A stretch of DNA of 64,000 nucleotides from Terriglobia bacterium (GCA_025363475.1 JANYDS010000078.1:22667-86666); one strand, 5' to 3'; shown: positions 17,105-25,619, counted from the first letter of the stretch. Translations and numbers: made by a program. The notes: generated by a model from the letters alone, not told the origin.

Positions 17105-17953
17105 ATGTTGCGTTTTGAAAGACTCGTTCTCGCAATCGTAATGCTGTGCGCAGTGTTGCCTGCAAAGGCTCAGTGGCTGGACTATCCCGAGCGGGGGACT
17201 CCGTTGACCCGGGACTGCAAGCCGAATCTGCTGGCGAGGGCGCCGCGCATCTCGGATGGCAAGCCGGACCTTTCCGGTGTCTGGCAGATTGAGCCTCCCC
17301 CAGATGGTGAAATCGAGTGACTTTACGGCCAGCAGTCCTTCGGCGCAGCGGGTGATGATCCCCGCACGTTCTCCCGGTATTGGGCGAATATCCTGATCGA
17401 CTTCAAAACCGGAGAGGCACCGATCCGCCCCGAAGCCGTCGAACGAACGTTGAAAAACCGGCAGTACTTTGATTCGCCCACGTCGCACTGTTTACCGGTC
17501 AGTCTGCCTGCCCGCAATCTCGCTGCTTTCCCTTTCAAGATTTTCCAGACGCCGCAGGCGATTGCGATTTTCTATGAGGTCGATGGGGCTTTTCGCCAGA
17601 TTCACACCGACGGACGCAAACTTCCTGTCGACCCGTTTCTTTCATGGATGGGTTACTCCACCGGCAAATGGGAAGGCGACACCCTTGTGGTGGATTCAGC
17701 AGGATTCAACGATAAGGCCTGGCTCGATGGACGGGGGCATCCCCGCGGCGAGGCACTGCGCGTTCAGGAACGCTTCCATCGCCGTGATTTCGGCCATATG
17801 GACGTCGAGACGACCGTTGAAGATTCCAATATCCTCACGAAGCCGGTCACCATTAAGTTCACTGAAGTGCTGATCCCCAACAGCGATGTTCTGGAGAATT
17901 TCTGCGCTGAGGGTGAGAGGGACCGGGCATACATGCCGACGGCCCATCTATGA
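17105..17953 (+). pseudogene. secreted 'PDLxGxW' family, copy 4, interrupted by one in-frame TGA
   Basis: An ATG with a good ribosome site ('AAAGGAGAGATCTG') opens a signal peptide and 'DGKPDLSGVW', then a TGA at 17318-17320. The same frame stays open after it for over 200 codons ('LYGQQSFGAAG', 'PTSHCLPV', 'GKWEGDTLVVDSAGF', 'LRVQERFHR') to a stop at 17953, and these downstream blocks match the family. One base change, for example CGA to TGA, explains the break. This copy is closer to copy 5 (22941) than to copies 1 and 2. The gene may be newly inactivated, an assembly error, or read through. No selenocysteine signal is evident. Confidence 0.75.
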
Positions 17954-17973
17954 GCGATCGCCATGACTCGCGC

Positions 17974-20283
17974 TTACTTCATTGCCAGCGCGGCTTTGGC
18001 AGGCACGGCAGCCGATAGCGCCATATTGGCAAAGCTCGTCCCCGCGGCCGAGATCCATTGATCGAAACCGTGCGGGAAACCCGAATCGAAATAAGGCTGA
18101 ATGGTCATGGCGCGTGAACGCACAAACCACGAGCCGTCTTCATTCTGCGTCTTGAGCAGAAACTGAACGCCGCGCTGATAAACAGCGTCGGATGCAGTCA
18201 TACCCGCCGAATTCAAAGCAACCAGCGCGCGTCCGGTTGAATAGGCAGTGCTCTCCATGGAATCGAGATCAGACCAGCCACCGTCCGGGCGCTGCCTGGC
18301 CAGCAGATCCTGACGCGCAGCCTGTATTGACGCTTTGTTCGAGCCGGCCTTGTTTGAACCAGCCTTGTTTGAATCCGCCCAGGCAAGACCCTGCAGTTTC
18401 CAGATGCGGTCCTCGTTGTTGGAAGATTTAGCCTTCGCAATCCAGTTCGCCGCCAGTTGAACGGCCTTGTCGTAGTCGGCTTTCACAGGCTTGGGCGCAT
18501 AGAGCTGGAGTCCGCGCATGGCAAGCGCGGTCTGGCCGATGTAATCCGAACAAATCGGCGGACGGCCATCAGCCATGACATAAGGCCATTCGCCATCCTG
18601 CATCTGGTGAGATTTAAGGTAAATCGCCGCCGCGTCGGTGTTGAGATCAGCTTTGTAATGTTCCGCGTCCAGGCCAACCAGAATATTGCCTACGATGAAC
18701 GCGCCGAACGTGTCTTCCACCGGCTGAAGCATGCTCTGGAGCAAATAACCGCGCTGCTTTTCCAATCCGATTACGTTGGCCTGCACCTGTTCTTTTGACG
18801 CTTTTTCATCCACTTTGAAACCTGCATTGCGGGCACTGCCCACCGCCATTGCGGCAAAGCTGTTGTTGTGGCAGGACACGCAGGCAGCCTTGGGTACGAA
18901 GCTCGCATCTGCCTTCTGAATCAAGGGCAGGCTGGTCTGAATTGCGGCTTGAATTGTGTTGTCATGGCGGGGCTGCAGCGCCGCTTTCCGGGCAGGCGTA
19001 CCTTTAGCCCCGGCCTTTTCGAGGAATGAAACGATAGGCGTCTCGCCATGCAAACGGGCAATGTCGAGCACGCTCAGTCCGCCATCGCCGCCATCTTTAT
19101 GCTTGTCTTTGGCGTTGACGTCGGCGCCGCGTTCCACCAGCAGTTTGATTTCATCAAGAGGCAGCAGGTCCGATGTCACCGCGTACATCAGCGGCGTCCT
19201 GCCCAGCGGATCGAAGGCATTTACGTCCGCGCCGTGATCCAGCATCAGGCGAACCGCCTCCGTATTGCCCAGCGCCGCTATGTTGGGCAGGGCTCCTGCG
19301 TAGGCAGCCTTGTCCAGACCCTTCGCGACGATCAGATCAAGGCATTTCACGCAGCGAACCGTCAGGGCCATTTCAAGCAAATCCTGACCAGACTGCTTCG
19401 TCTCCGCACCTTTCGCAAGCAGCAATTGCATGCTAACGGCGTCGCCGGCCGTCACAGCATCAATGAGAGGCGCACCTTCCACATCGGGCCGATTATTAGG
19501 GTTGGGACTGGCACCACGCTCAAGCAAAAATTTGACCGTTGCAGAATTCCCCGGACGGCGTGCGGCCACCATGAGCGGGGTGCGCAGATCAGCGGAACGG
19601 GCATTCACGTTCGCACCACGACGCACCAGAACCCGCGTCTTTTCCAGATCGCCCGCAGCCCAGATTAGCGCGGTGGCACCGGCATCATTCGCCTTATTGG
19701 GGTCTGACCCCTTTTTCAATAACTGTTCCAGAACAGGCGCGGACGTGTAGAGGGCTGCATACATAAAAGGCGTGGAGCCATCGGGCCCGCGTGCGTTCAG
19801 CAGTTTCGTGTCTTCAGCCACCAGCTTGTTGAAAGCAGCCATATCGGCGGTTCGCAAAGCCTCAACCATCGCCACCGCATTCTTGTCAGGCGGCGGTGCA
19901 TCGGCTTCATTGGCCAGTGCATCGGGCCACTCAGCACCCTGGTCAATCCATGTTTTGATGATGTCGATTTGTGCCGCGCGCAACGGTCCACTCGGCGGCA
20001 TCTGCGAGCCGTAGGATGAGCCGGAGATGCGGTGAAACAGAAAACTGTTCTCCGCGCTGCCTGGAACGACACCGCGCCGACCGAGCACAGAGCTCCTGCG
20101 GTCAAGGCGCATGCCGCTGATCTGCTGCGTGGGTCCGTGGCAGGCTACGCAGTTCTGCCGAAGGACGGGCAACACATCACGGCTGAAGTCAACCCGGACG
20201 GGCGTCTGCGGTGCCTGCGCGAGTGCCATTGCAGTATACAGAAAAAAACCGGAAAAAACTCTCGTCACACTGGATCTCTGCAT
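17974..20283 (-). CDS. secreted cytochrome c - ankyrin repeat - alpha/alpha-toroid fusion protein
   Basis: The ATG at 20283 has 'AAGGAG' 6 bases upstream and opens a signal peptide; the track's start at 20811 only adds IS-remnant sequence. The 769-residue protein has three parts. First is a haem domain ('VLPVLRQNCVACHG', Met ligand candidate in 'SQMPPSG', 'IDQGAEWPD') of the planctomycete/acidobacterial cytochrome type. About eight ankyrin repeats follow ('GSTPFMYAALYTSAPVLEQLLKKG', 'GRTPLMYAV', 'LLVERGADVNAKD'). Last is a helical region with a second haem motif ('AACVSCHNN') and terpene-cyclase/prenyltransferase-toroid-like repeats ('QMQDGEWPY', 'QRPDGGWSD', 'QNEDGSWF'). It should be periplasmic and dihaem. 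Function is unknown; a substrate-bound redox scaffold is a guess. Confidence 0.85.
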   Translation of the reverse strand: MQRSSVTRVFSGFFLYTAMALAQAPQTPVRVDFSRDVLPVLRQNCVACHGPTQQISGMRLDRRSSVLGRRGVVPGSAENSFLFHRISGSSYGSQMPPSGPLRAAQIDIIKTWIDQGAEWPDALANEADAPPPDKNAVAMVEALRTADMAAFNKLVAEDTKLLNARGPDGSTPFMYAALYTSAPVLEQLLKKGSDPNKANDAGATALIWAAGDLEKTRVLVRRGANVNARSADLRTPLMVAARRPGNSATVKFLLERGASPNPNNRPDVEGAPLIDAVTAGDAVSMQLLLAKGAETKQSGQDLLEMALTVRCVKCLDLIVAKGLDKAAYAGALPNIAALGNTEAVRLMLDHGADVNAFDPLGRTPLMYAVTSDLLPLDEIKLLVERGADVNAKDKHKDGGDGGLSVLDIARLHGETPIVSFLEKAGAKGTPARKAALQPRHDNTIQAAIQTSLPLIQKADASFVPKAACVSCHNNSFAAMAVGSARNAGFKVDEKASKEQVQANVIGLEKQRGYLLQSMLQPVEDTFGAFIVGNILVGLDAEHYKADLNTDAAAIYLKSHQMQDGEWPYVMADGRPPICSDYIGQTALAMRGLQLYAPKPVKADYDKAVQLAANWIAKAKSSNNEDRIWKLQGLAWADSNKAGSNKAGSNKASIQAARQDLLARQRPDGGWSDLDSMESTAYSTGRALVALNSAGMTASDAVYQRGVQFLLKTQNEDGSWFVRSRAMTIQPYFDSGFPHGFDQWISAAGTSFANMALSAAVPAKAALAMK
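18332..18376 (-). repeat. three 15-bp tandem units inside the cytochrome-ankyrin gene
   Basis: Units 'GCTTTGTTCGAGCCG', 'GCCTTGTTTGAACCA' and 'GCCTTGTTTGAATCC' follow each other and encode a repeated S/G-N-K-A-G/S linker in the toroid domain. The repeat keeps the frame and probably arose by slippage. Confidence 0.8.
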
Positions 20284-20371
20284 TAAAACTCCTTTGGCTC
20301 CCGGTATTTTAGCGCGATTCGCACCCCAAAGGTTTGGAGGATGTCCCGCAATATGAGAGTGTCCTAAATGT

Positions 20372-20390
20372 GCAAAGTAGAAATGTCCTG
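20372..20390 (+). repeat. left terminal inverted repeat of the IS remnant
   Basis: The 19 bases match the right end at 20847-20865 exactly in reverse complement. Confidence 0.85.
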
Positions 20391-20433
20391 CTGAAAAGGA
20401 GAAGCTGGGGAGCTGGAAACAGGAATACTTCTC

Positions 20434-20772
20434 ATGAGACAGCAGGACCGGGACCGGTTGGTCGCGTTGAAGAAAGCACAGATGGGGCTGATCACACAAC
20501 GGCAGGCTGCCGAAGAGATGGGGCAAACGGAACGCCACATCAGGCGGCTTCTGGTGAAGCTGAAGAGGGAAGGCGACCAGGCAGTTATCCATGGGATGCG
20601 GGGGCGGGGTTCGAACCGGAAGCTGGAAGAAAAAACCGCGCGAAGGCGGTTGCAATTCCGGGGCAGGAAATCTATCGCGGCTTCGGGCCGACACTGGCTC
20701 AAAAAGCTCCCCCGGTTTCCCGGAGGTCTGCCGCCGTTTACTTCGGAGCCAACTCCGTCGCATCGGCTTTGA
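20434..20772 (+). pseudogene. ISNCY-type transposase remnant (N-terminal HTH part)
   Basis: The frame opens with 'MRQQDRDRLVALKKAQ' and a helix-turn-helix region ('LITQRQAAEEMGQTERHIRRLLVKLK'), as in ISNCY-type transposases, up to 'NRKLEEKTARR'. After that the family sequence continues in another frame ('EIYRGFGPTLA' in the frame of the 20334 ORF) and then stops being recognisable. The gene thus has a frameshift and a large internal deletion that removed the catalytic domain. Confidence 0.7.
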
Positions 20773-20846
20773 ATCTTCTCCGGGAACGCGACTCCCCGAA
20801 GAATCACCCATACTCTAATTCAAACCTCTTCCCTCTGCCATCAAAA

Positions 20847-20865
20847 CAGGACATTTCTACTTTGC
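20847..20865 (-). repeat. right terminal inverted repeat of the IS remnant
   Basis: This is the exact reverse complement of the left end at 20372-20390. Confidence 0.85.
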
Positions 20866-20953
20866 CTTGACAAACATTTACCCACCGCTTGACTTCGGAG
20901 CATAGAAGCAGTACCCTTCACAGCGCGTACACCATGGCCCATCAGGAGTTAAA

Positions 20954-21952
20954 ATGAACTTGCGACCCTTTGGTCTGATGATTTGTCTCACCGCGTTTGC
21001 CGCGTCTTCCCAGGCGCAGCAGTATAGGGCACCATTGTCTTCGGATGGTCATCCGGATTTGCAGGGCTTCTGGGCCAATAACAATGCAACACCCCTCGAA
21101 CGGCCCGCAGAACTCGCAAACCATCCGGTGCTGACCGACGCTGAAGTAGGCGTGATGCGGAAAAAAGCTGAGGAAATGTTCATCGGCGGCAAGGTTGATG
21201 CCGCCTTCGGCGATAACGTGTTCCTGGCGACCTGGGCGAACATGAAGGGCCTGAAAATCGGCTTTAAGAGCACAGACGGCGAGACGGGCGATTACAGTTC
21301 CGAGTGGAACGATCACAGAGTCTGGGATAACCGAACTTCGCTGATTACGGACCCGGCTGATGGACGCGTCCCTCCGTTGACGGCCCGGGCCAGGAAACTC
21401 CGGGAAGACCAGAGGATCGCCCGTGAGCGTCCAGCACACGGCCCTGAGGATCGGTCTCTAAGCGAACGGTGTATCTCCCGCGGTTCGCCGTCGGTATCGG
21501 CGGGATACCAGAGTTACTACCAGGTCGTGCAGACGCCTGCGGCGGTTATGGTCATGACGGAAATGTTCCATGACGCGCGGGTCATCAATCTGGAGAGCCG
21601 GCCACATGTGGCGGAGAATGTCCATCAGTGGCTGGGGGATTCGCGTGGGCACTGGGAAGGCGACACCCTGGTAGTCGACACCACGAACTATAAGGCGAAC
21701 GCTTTTCAGAGTCTCTCGAGCGAGAAGCTGCACGTCACGGAACGGTTCACACGTCAGGATGCCGAAACGATTCGGTATGAGATTACCCTGAACGACCCCG
21801 ACACCTGGACAAAGCCGTGGAGCCTGACGATTCCCCTGCAGCGGTCCGCGCAGCCGGTTTATGAATATGCCTGTCATGAAGGCAATATCGGCTTGATGGG
21901 CATACTTGCGGGCGCGCGGGCCGATGATAAGGCAGCGATATCGAAGAGGTAG
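20954..21952 (+). CDS. secreted protein of unknown function, 'PDLQGxW' family, copy 3
   Basis: The ATG follows 'CAGGAGTTAAA'. The 332-residue protein has a signal peptide ending at 'SSQAQQ', then 'DGHPDLQGFWANNNATPLERP', 'DPADGRVPP', 'SERCISRGSPSV', 'YQVVQTPAAVMVMTEMFHDARVI', 'GHWEGDTLVVDTTNY', 'LHVTERFTRQDAE' and 'YEYACHEGNIGLMGILAGAR'. It is more distant from copies 1 and 2 than they are from each other but keeps both conserved cysteines. It lies right after the IS remnant, whose insertion may have changed its promoter. Confidence 0.85.
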   Translation: MNLRPFGLMICLTAFAASSQAQQYRAPLSSDGHPDLQGFWANNNATPLERPAELANHPVLTDAEVGVMRKKAEEMFIGGKVDAAFGDNVFLATWANMKGLKIGFKSTDGETGDYSSEWNDHRVWDNRTSLITDPADGRVPPLTARARKLREDQRIARERPAHGPEDRSLSERCISRGSPSVSAGYQSYYQVVQTPAAVMVMTEMFHDARVINLESRPHVAENVHQWLGDSRGHWEGDTLVVDTTNYKANAFQSLSSEKLHVTERFTRQDAETIRYEITLNDPDTWTKPWSLTIPLQRSAQPVYEYACHEGNIGLMGILAGARADDKAAISKR

Positions 21953-22015
21953 CAGACCGTTCCAGCTGACAATCCGTGCCAACTGACACTTCTGCGCGGC
22001 ATCAGGCCGAATAGC

Positions 22016-22057
22016 GGATAAAAGGGCAAAAGGAATCTCCTTCCTGCCCTTTTATCC
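22016..22057 (+). terminator. long near-perfect hairpin after copy 3
   Basis: The arms 'GGATAAAAGGGCA' and 'TGCCCTTTTATCC' are perfectly complementary over 13 bases, with a further 'AAGGA/TCCTT' pairing inside. It lies 64 bases after the stop of copy 3. The A/T-rich outer arm could end transcription in either direction. Confidence 0.6.
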
Positions 22058-22134
22058 TGTTACGCCAGCTTCCTGAACAACGTCTTTGCCGCGGACCAGT
22101 GAAACTGTCCCGACTGCGAAACGGCAGGCGATAT

Positions 22135-22655
22135 TTCACCCTAAAAGCGGCATCTGGCCGGGGTGTCTGAGCGCCAGTTTGAAGCAGTTCTCTGCTGCTT
22201 GCCTGCGCACGCTGCTCAGCGAAAACAGCATGATATCAAGCCGCGAACATCAGGAAGTCTCCACCCGCCCGCCAAACCCGATGAAGACGGCCAGGCGGGT
22301 GCCCCCGGTCGCCGTGCATCTGGCTTGCCCACATCTTCGGGCGGTACTCAAAAGCAACTGCTGCCGCACTTCACCATTAAGGTGACAGCTGGCCTTTGCG
22401 TAACCGCTTACGCTCAACCGGGGTGACGGCTTCACCCTGCAGAACGGCAGTTGGCCGGGTATCCTGACGGCAAGAGTTGAAGCAGTTTCTGCCGCTTGCC
22501 CGCGCGCAACTCAGCAGCAGCCCATGATATCGAGCCGCGATCGCGGGTGCGCGTTGGCGAGCGAGGGAGTGGGACTCACAAAGTGACTGCTCCGCACTTC
22601 ACCTTTCAGATAGCCGGCAGGTGACAGCGGCCTGTTGCACCGTTGCACAAGCGCT
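22135..22655. repeat. two diverged direct copies of a ~230-280 bp non-coding unit
   Basis: The 988-base gap between copies 3 and 5 has no believable gene. Copy A (about 22135-22415) and copy B (about 22431-22655) share blocks in the same order: 'TTCACCCT..A..CGGCA', 'TGGCCGGG', 'TTGAAGCAGTT', 'GCCGCTTGCC'-like, 'CATGATATC.AGCCGCGA', 'CCGCACTTCACC' and 'GGTGACAGC'. Copy A has an extra stretch in the middle. The pattern suggests an old duplication of a structured or mobile non-coding element. From 22656 to 22900 nothing is recognised; a GCCCCGC/GCGGGGC hairpin lies just upstream of copy 5. Confidence 0.6.
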
Positions 22656-22940
22656 GAATGTAATGTCTCTCGCGAAATTGGGTGGGGGACCGAAGGCAAA
22701 GTGAAGGGTGAGCGTTGTGTCAACAAATTGTGCGGAATTGAGCGTTCATCCACTGGCTCCAGAATGGTGCCCGGCTCATCGCCGTGGACATCACCCCACC
22801 AACCTCGCCCACAATTTCGCCTTCCAGCCATTATTTCAACACTTGGGTTTGAGGGGGTGGTAAACTTCCGAGGACGCTGATATTATTTGAACGCCCCGCA
22901 GTCCGCACAGTAAGCGGCGGGGCCTGGAGAGATCGATTCA

Positions 22941-23723
22941 ATGCGAAATTTTTACGTGCTTGCAGCGCTCTGCCTGTCCGCAATGACCGCCGCAGCTCAG
23001 GCTCCGGCCTACAAAGCCCCGCGCACCCCGGATGGCAAGCCGAACATGAATGGTATCTGGCAGGCGCTGAACACCGCCAACTGGAACCTTGAAGACCATG
23101 CCTCTGAAACTGCCCCGCTGGTTGCCTCGGGCTCGCTTCTTGCGACACCGGCCGGCCCCGGCGTTGTTGACGGCGGCGAAATCCCTTACCTTCCGGCCGC
23201 CAAAGCCAAACGGGACGAAAACTATAAAAAACGCATGGACCTTGATCCTGAAGTCCGCTGCTACCTTCCCGGCGTTCCGCGTGCGACCTACATGCCGTAT
23301 CCGTTTCAGATCTTTCAGAGCGACAAGGCTTTCGCAATTGCCTACCAGTACGACGGCGCGTTTCGCAATATCTTTTTGAAAGACCCCGGCCCGTCGCCTG
23401 CTGACGCCTGGATGGGCCAGTCGTACGGCAAATGGGAAGGCGAAACATTTGTGGTGGATGTGACCGGTCTCGACGAACGTACCTGGTTTGACCGCGCAGG
23501 CAACTATCACAGCGACCAGCTGCATGTGGTGGAACGCTATACCATGACTGGCCCGGCCACCATGAACTACGAAGCCACCATCACGGATCCGGCTGTTTAC
23601 TCCCGCCCCTGGAAAATCAGCATGCCGCTCTATAAGCATGTCGAAAAGAACGCGCGCCTCATGGAGTTCAAGTGCGTCGAATTTGTCGAAGAACTGATGT
23701 ACGGCCAGTTCCGCAAGAAGTAA
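22941..23723 (+). CDS. secreted protein of unknown function, 'PDGKPNMNGIW' family, copy 5
   Basis: The 260-residue protein starts with a signal peptide ending near 'AAAQAP'. It shares 'PDGKPNMNGIW', 'YPFQIFQSDKAFAIAYQYDGAFRNI', 'WMGQSYGKWEGETFVVDVTG', 'LHVVERYTMTGPATMNYEATI' and 'DPAVYSRPW' with the others, and resembles the broken copy 4 most ('FKIFQTPQAIAIFYEVDGAFRQI', 'WMGYSTGKWEGDTLVVD'). The C-terminus ends in 'KCVEFVEELMYGQFRKK' instead of 'YACHEGNYA'. A DUF6152 gene follows within 53 bases, likely in the same transcript. Function unknown. Confidence 0.85.
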   Translation: MRNFYVLAALCLSAMTAAAQAPAYKAPRTPDGKPNMNGIWQALNTANWNLEDHASETAPLVASGSLLATPAGPGVVDGGEIPYLPAAKAKRDENYKKRMDLDPEVRCYLPGVPRATYMPYPFQIFQSDKAFAIAYQYDGAFRNIFLKDPGPSPADAWMGQSYGKWEGETFVVDVTGLDERTWFDRAGNYHSDQLHVVERYTMTGPATMNYEATITDPAVYSRPWKISMPLYKHVEKNARLMEFKCVEFVEELMYGQFRKK

Positions 23724-23776
23724 GAGCGGTTGGGCTGCAACGTGCGAGACGTAGAATCGAATTAAGGAGAATGAAT

Positions 23777-24184
23777 ATGAAAAAAACTTTGACGGTTGCA
23801 ATGGCCGGTGCAAGTCTTCTTCTGGCCGCAGTTCCGGCGTGGGCGCATCATGCGTTCGCCGCCGAGTTTGATGCCAAGAAGCCGGTCCACCTTGAAGGCA
23901 CTGTTACCAAGGTGGAACTGATCAACCCGCACGCCTGGATTCACGTGGATGCCAAAAACGCAGACGGCACTGTGACGTCCTGGATGGTGGAAGCGGGCAG
24001 CCCCAACGTTCTGCTGCGCCGCGGCTTTACCAAAACATCGGTGGCTCCAGGCACACCGGTGGTCGTGGAAGGTTACCAGTCGAAGGATGGGTCAAATCGC
24101 GCCAACGGTCGTGATATCACGCTGCCGAATGGCACAAAACTCTTCCTCGGCTCGCAAGGTACCGGCGCTCCGGAAACGAAATAA
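23777..24184 (+). CDS. DUF6152 family secreted protein
   Basis: I choose the ATG at 23777 ('MKKTLTVAMAG'), 7 bases after 'AAGGAG'; the ATG at 23771 is too close to that site, and the track start adds 35 unrelated residues. The 135-residue product has a signal peptide ending at 'PAWAHH', then 'HHAFAAEFDAKKPVHLEGTVTKVELINPHAW', 'GSPNVLLRRGF' and 'DGSNRANGRDITLPNG', the marks of DUF6152. These are small beta-barrel proteins of unknown role, often next to DUF6644 membrane proteins and the 'PDLxGxW' family. Both neighbour types are present here. Confidence 0.85.
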   Translation: MKKTLTVAMAGASLLLAAVPAWAHHAFAAEFDAKKPVHLEGTVTKVELINPHAWIHVDAKNADGTVTSWMVEAGSPNVLLRRGFTKTSVAPGTPVVVEGYQSKDGSNRANGRDITLPNGTKLFLGSQGTGAPETK

Positions 24185-24223
24185 AACCGGCAATGCGGCT
24201 ACCAGCCGCGTGTCGTTTTTTTC

Positions 24224-24274
24224 AACCCCCGCCCCTCATCTTGTCTGGAGAATGAGGGGCGGGGGTTTGTTTTT
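24224..24274 (+). terminator. strong rho-independent terminator after the DUF6152 gene
   Basis: A stem of about 15 bases ('AACCCCCGCCCCTCAT' with 'ATGAGGGGCGGGGGTT') is followed by 'TGTTTTTT'. It ends the copy 5-DUF6152 transcript. Confidence 0.9.
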
Positions 24275-24296
24275 TACCACAATTTAGAGGAAGCTT

Positions 24297-25619
24297 GTGA
24301 AGATGAAAATTGCAATCCGTTACAGCCCCCTGCCTTTGTTGTTGCTTCTGACCGGCGTGTTCGCCCAGGCTCAGGGCCCCGAACAATGGCTTCCCACCTG
24401 GGTCTCTGCCCAGCAGCAGCCCCGCGCCGCAGTGGGCCGCGCCGGCGCAGCGCCAGCCGGAACCTTCAAGAACCAGACCGTGCGTATGGTGGTCCATACC
24501 AGCATCGGCGGGCACCGTGTCCGCGTCCAGCTCTCGAACGCCTATGGATCAGCACCGCTCACCCTCGGGGCCGCACACATCGCCCTGCGGGCCAAAGACT
24601 CCGCCATTATCCCAGGCACAGACCGGGCGCTCACTTTCAACGGCAAGCCGTCATGCTCAATCCCGGTAGGCGCGTTTCTGCTGTCCGATGTCGTCGAACT
24701 GGATGTCCCGAAACTGGGTGACCTCGCCTTCAGCGTTTACGTACCTGGCGAAACCGGCCCCGCCACCACCCACGCCGTTGCCTTGCACACTACCTGGATC
24801 TCAAAGGAAGGTGATCAGACAGCCGCAGCCGCCATCACAGATGGTTCCACCACCTTGTCCTCCTACTGGCTTTCCAGCGTGGAAGTCAGCGCCCCCGCCG
24901 ATGCCGCAACCCTGGTTACCTTTGGCGATTCCATTACCGACGGCACACGCTCCACGCCTAACACCGATTCCAGCTGGCCCGCCTTCCTCGCCCGGCGTTT
25001 GCAGGCCAATCCCGCAACCGCGAACATCGCCGTGGCGAATCAGGGAATCTCGGCAAACCGCGTCCTGCGCGATGCCTTCGGCCAGAGCGCTCTCGCACGT
25101 TTTGATCGTGATGTCCTCGGCCAGTCAGGCGTGAAATGGATGACGATTATCGAGGGCATCAACGACATTGGCGCAGGCATCGGCACGGAATTCATCTTTG
25201 CCCCCCGCCCCAATGCCCCGGCTTCAGAAATCGTAACGCCCGAAGAACTCATCGGCGCTTATAAACAAATCATCGAACGAGCTCATGAACATGGCATCAA
25301 AGTCTTCGGCTCACCCCTCATGCCTTTTGAAGGTGCTGCCTATTACAGCGAGCACGGTGCTGTCACACGCGGAGCCGTGAATCAATGGATCAGAACCTCA
25401 AACGCATTCGATGCCGTCATTGATTTTGACGCCGTGGTTCGCGACCCCGCGCACCCGACCAAAATGAAAGCTGAATTCGACAGCGGCGACCATCTGCACC
25501 CCAACGACGCGGGCTACAAAGCCATGGCCGACGCCATCGATCTTTCTCTGTTCGCGCCCGCTAAGAAAAGCCAATCCAGCGACCGCCGACGCCCACGCCG
25601 GTCCAAAGCAAAAGGTTAA
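24297..25619 (+). CDS. secreted SGNH/GDSL-type hydrolase
   Basis: The protein has 440 residues from a GTG at 24297; the ATG at 24303 is equally possible because 'AGAGGA' lies upstream of both. A signal peptide ends at 'VFAQAQG'. A beta-rich N-terminal domain (about 25-195) precedes the SGNH domain, with block I 'VTFGDSITDG', block II Gly in 'NQGISANR', block III 'EGINDIG' and block V 'DHLHPND' (catalytic Asp-His). Such enzymes are esterases or rhamnogalacturonan/xylan acetylesterase-like proteins in the periplasm or outside. The C-terminus ends in a basic tail ('RRRPRRSKAKG'). Its last 59 bases overlap the convergent DUF6644-like gene. Confidence 0.88.
   Translation: MKMKIAIRYSPLPLLLLLTGVFAQAQGPEQWLPTWVSAQQQPRAAVGRAGAAPAGTFKNQTVRMVVHTSIGGHRVRVQLSNAYGSAPLTLGAAHIALRAKDSAIIPGTDRALTFNGKPSCSIPVGAFLLSDVVELDVPKLGDLAFSVYVPGETGPATTHAVALHTTWISKEGDQTAAAAITDGSTTLSSYWLSSVEVSAPADAATLVTFGDSITDGTRSTPNTDSSWPAFLARRLQANPATANIAVANQGISANRVLRDAFGQSALARFDRDVLGQSGVKWMTIIEGINDIGAGIGTEFIFAPRPNAPASEIVTPEELIGAYKQIIERAHEHGIKVFGSPLMPFEGAAYYSEHGAVTRGAVNQWIRTSNAFDAVIDFDAVVRDPAHPTKMKAEFDSGDHLHPNDAGYKAMADAIDLSLFAPAKKSQSSDRRRPRRSKAKG

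Larger units (their letters stand above)
20372..20865. mobile_element. deletion derivative of an ISNCY-like insertion sequence
   Basis: A perfect 19-bp inverted repeat, GCAAAGTAGAAATGTCCTG at 20372-20390 and its complement at 20847-20865, bounds about 494 bases. Inside lies the N-terminal part of a transposase, and the rest is missing, so this copy cannot move by itself. It sits between the promoter side of the cytochrome-ankyrin gene and copy 3 of the unknown secreted family. No target-site duplication could be fixed by eye, and the outer edge may extend a few bases further, since 'GTGTCCTAAATGT' precedes the left repeat. Confidence 0.75.

Noticed and set aside
17318-17320. TGA read as selenocysteine
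   Set aside because: Other family copies have no Cys at this place, and no clear stem-loop of the bacterial SECIS type follows.
20284-20811. 528-base N-terminal extension of the cytochrome-ankyrin ORF in the track
   Set aside because: It crosses the IS remnant, has no motif, and a signal peptide with a good ribosome site starts at 20283.
22163-22831. Short ORFs of 87-106 residues in the 1-kb gap
   Set aside because: No ribosome sites or motifs. The reading frames are not preserved between the two repeat copies.
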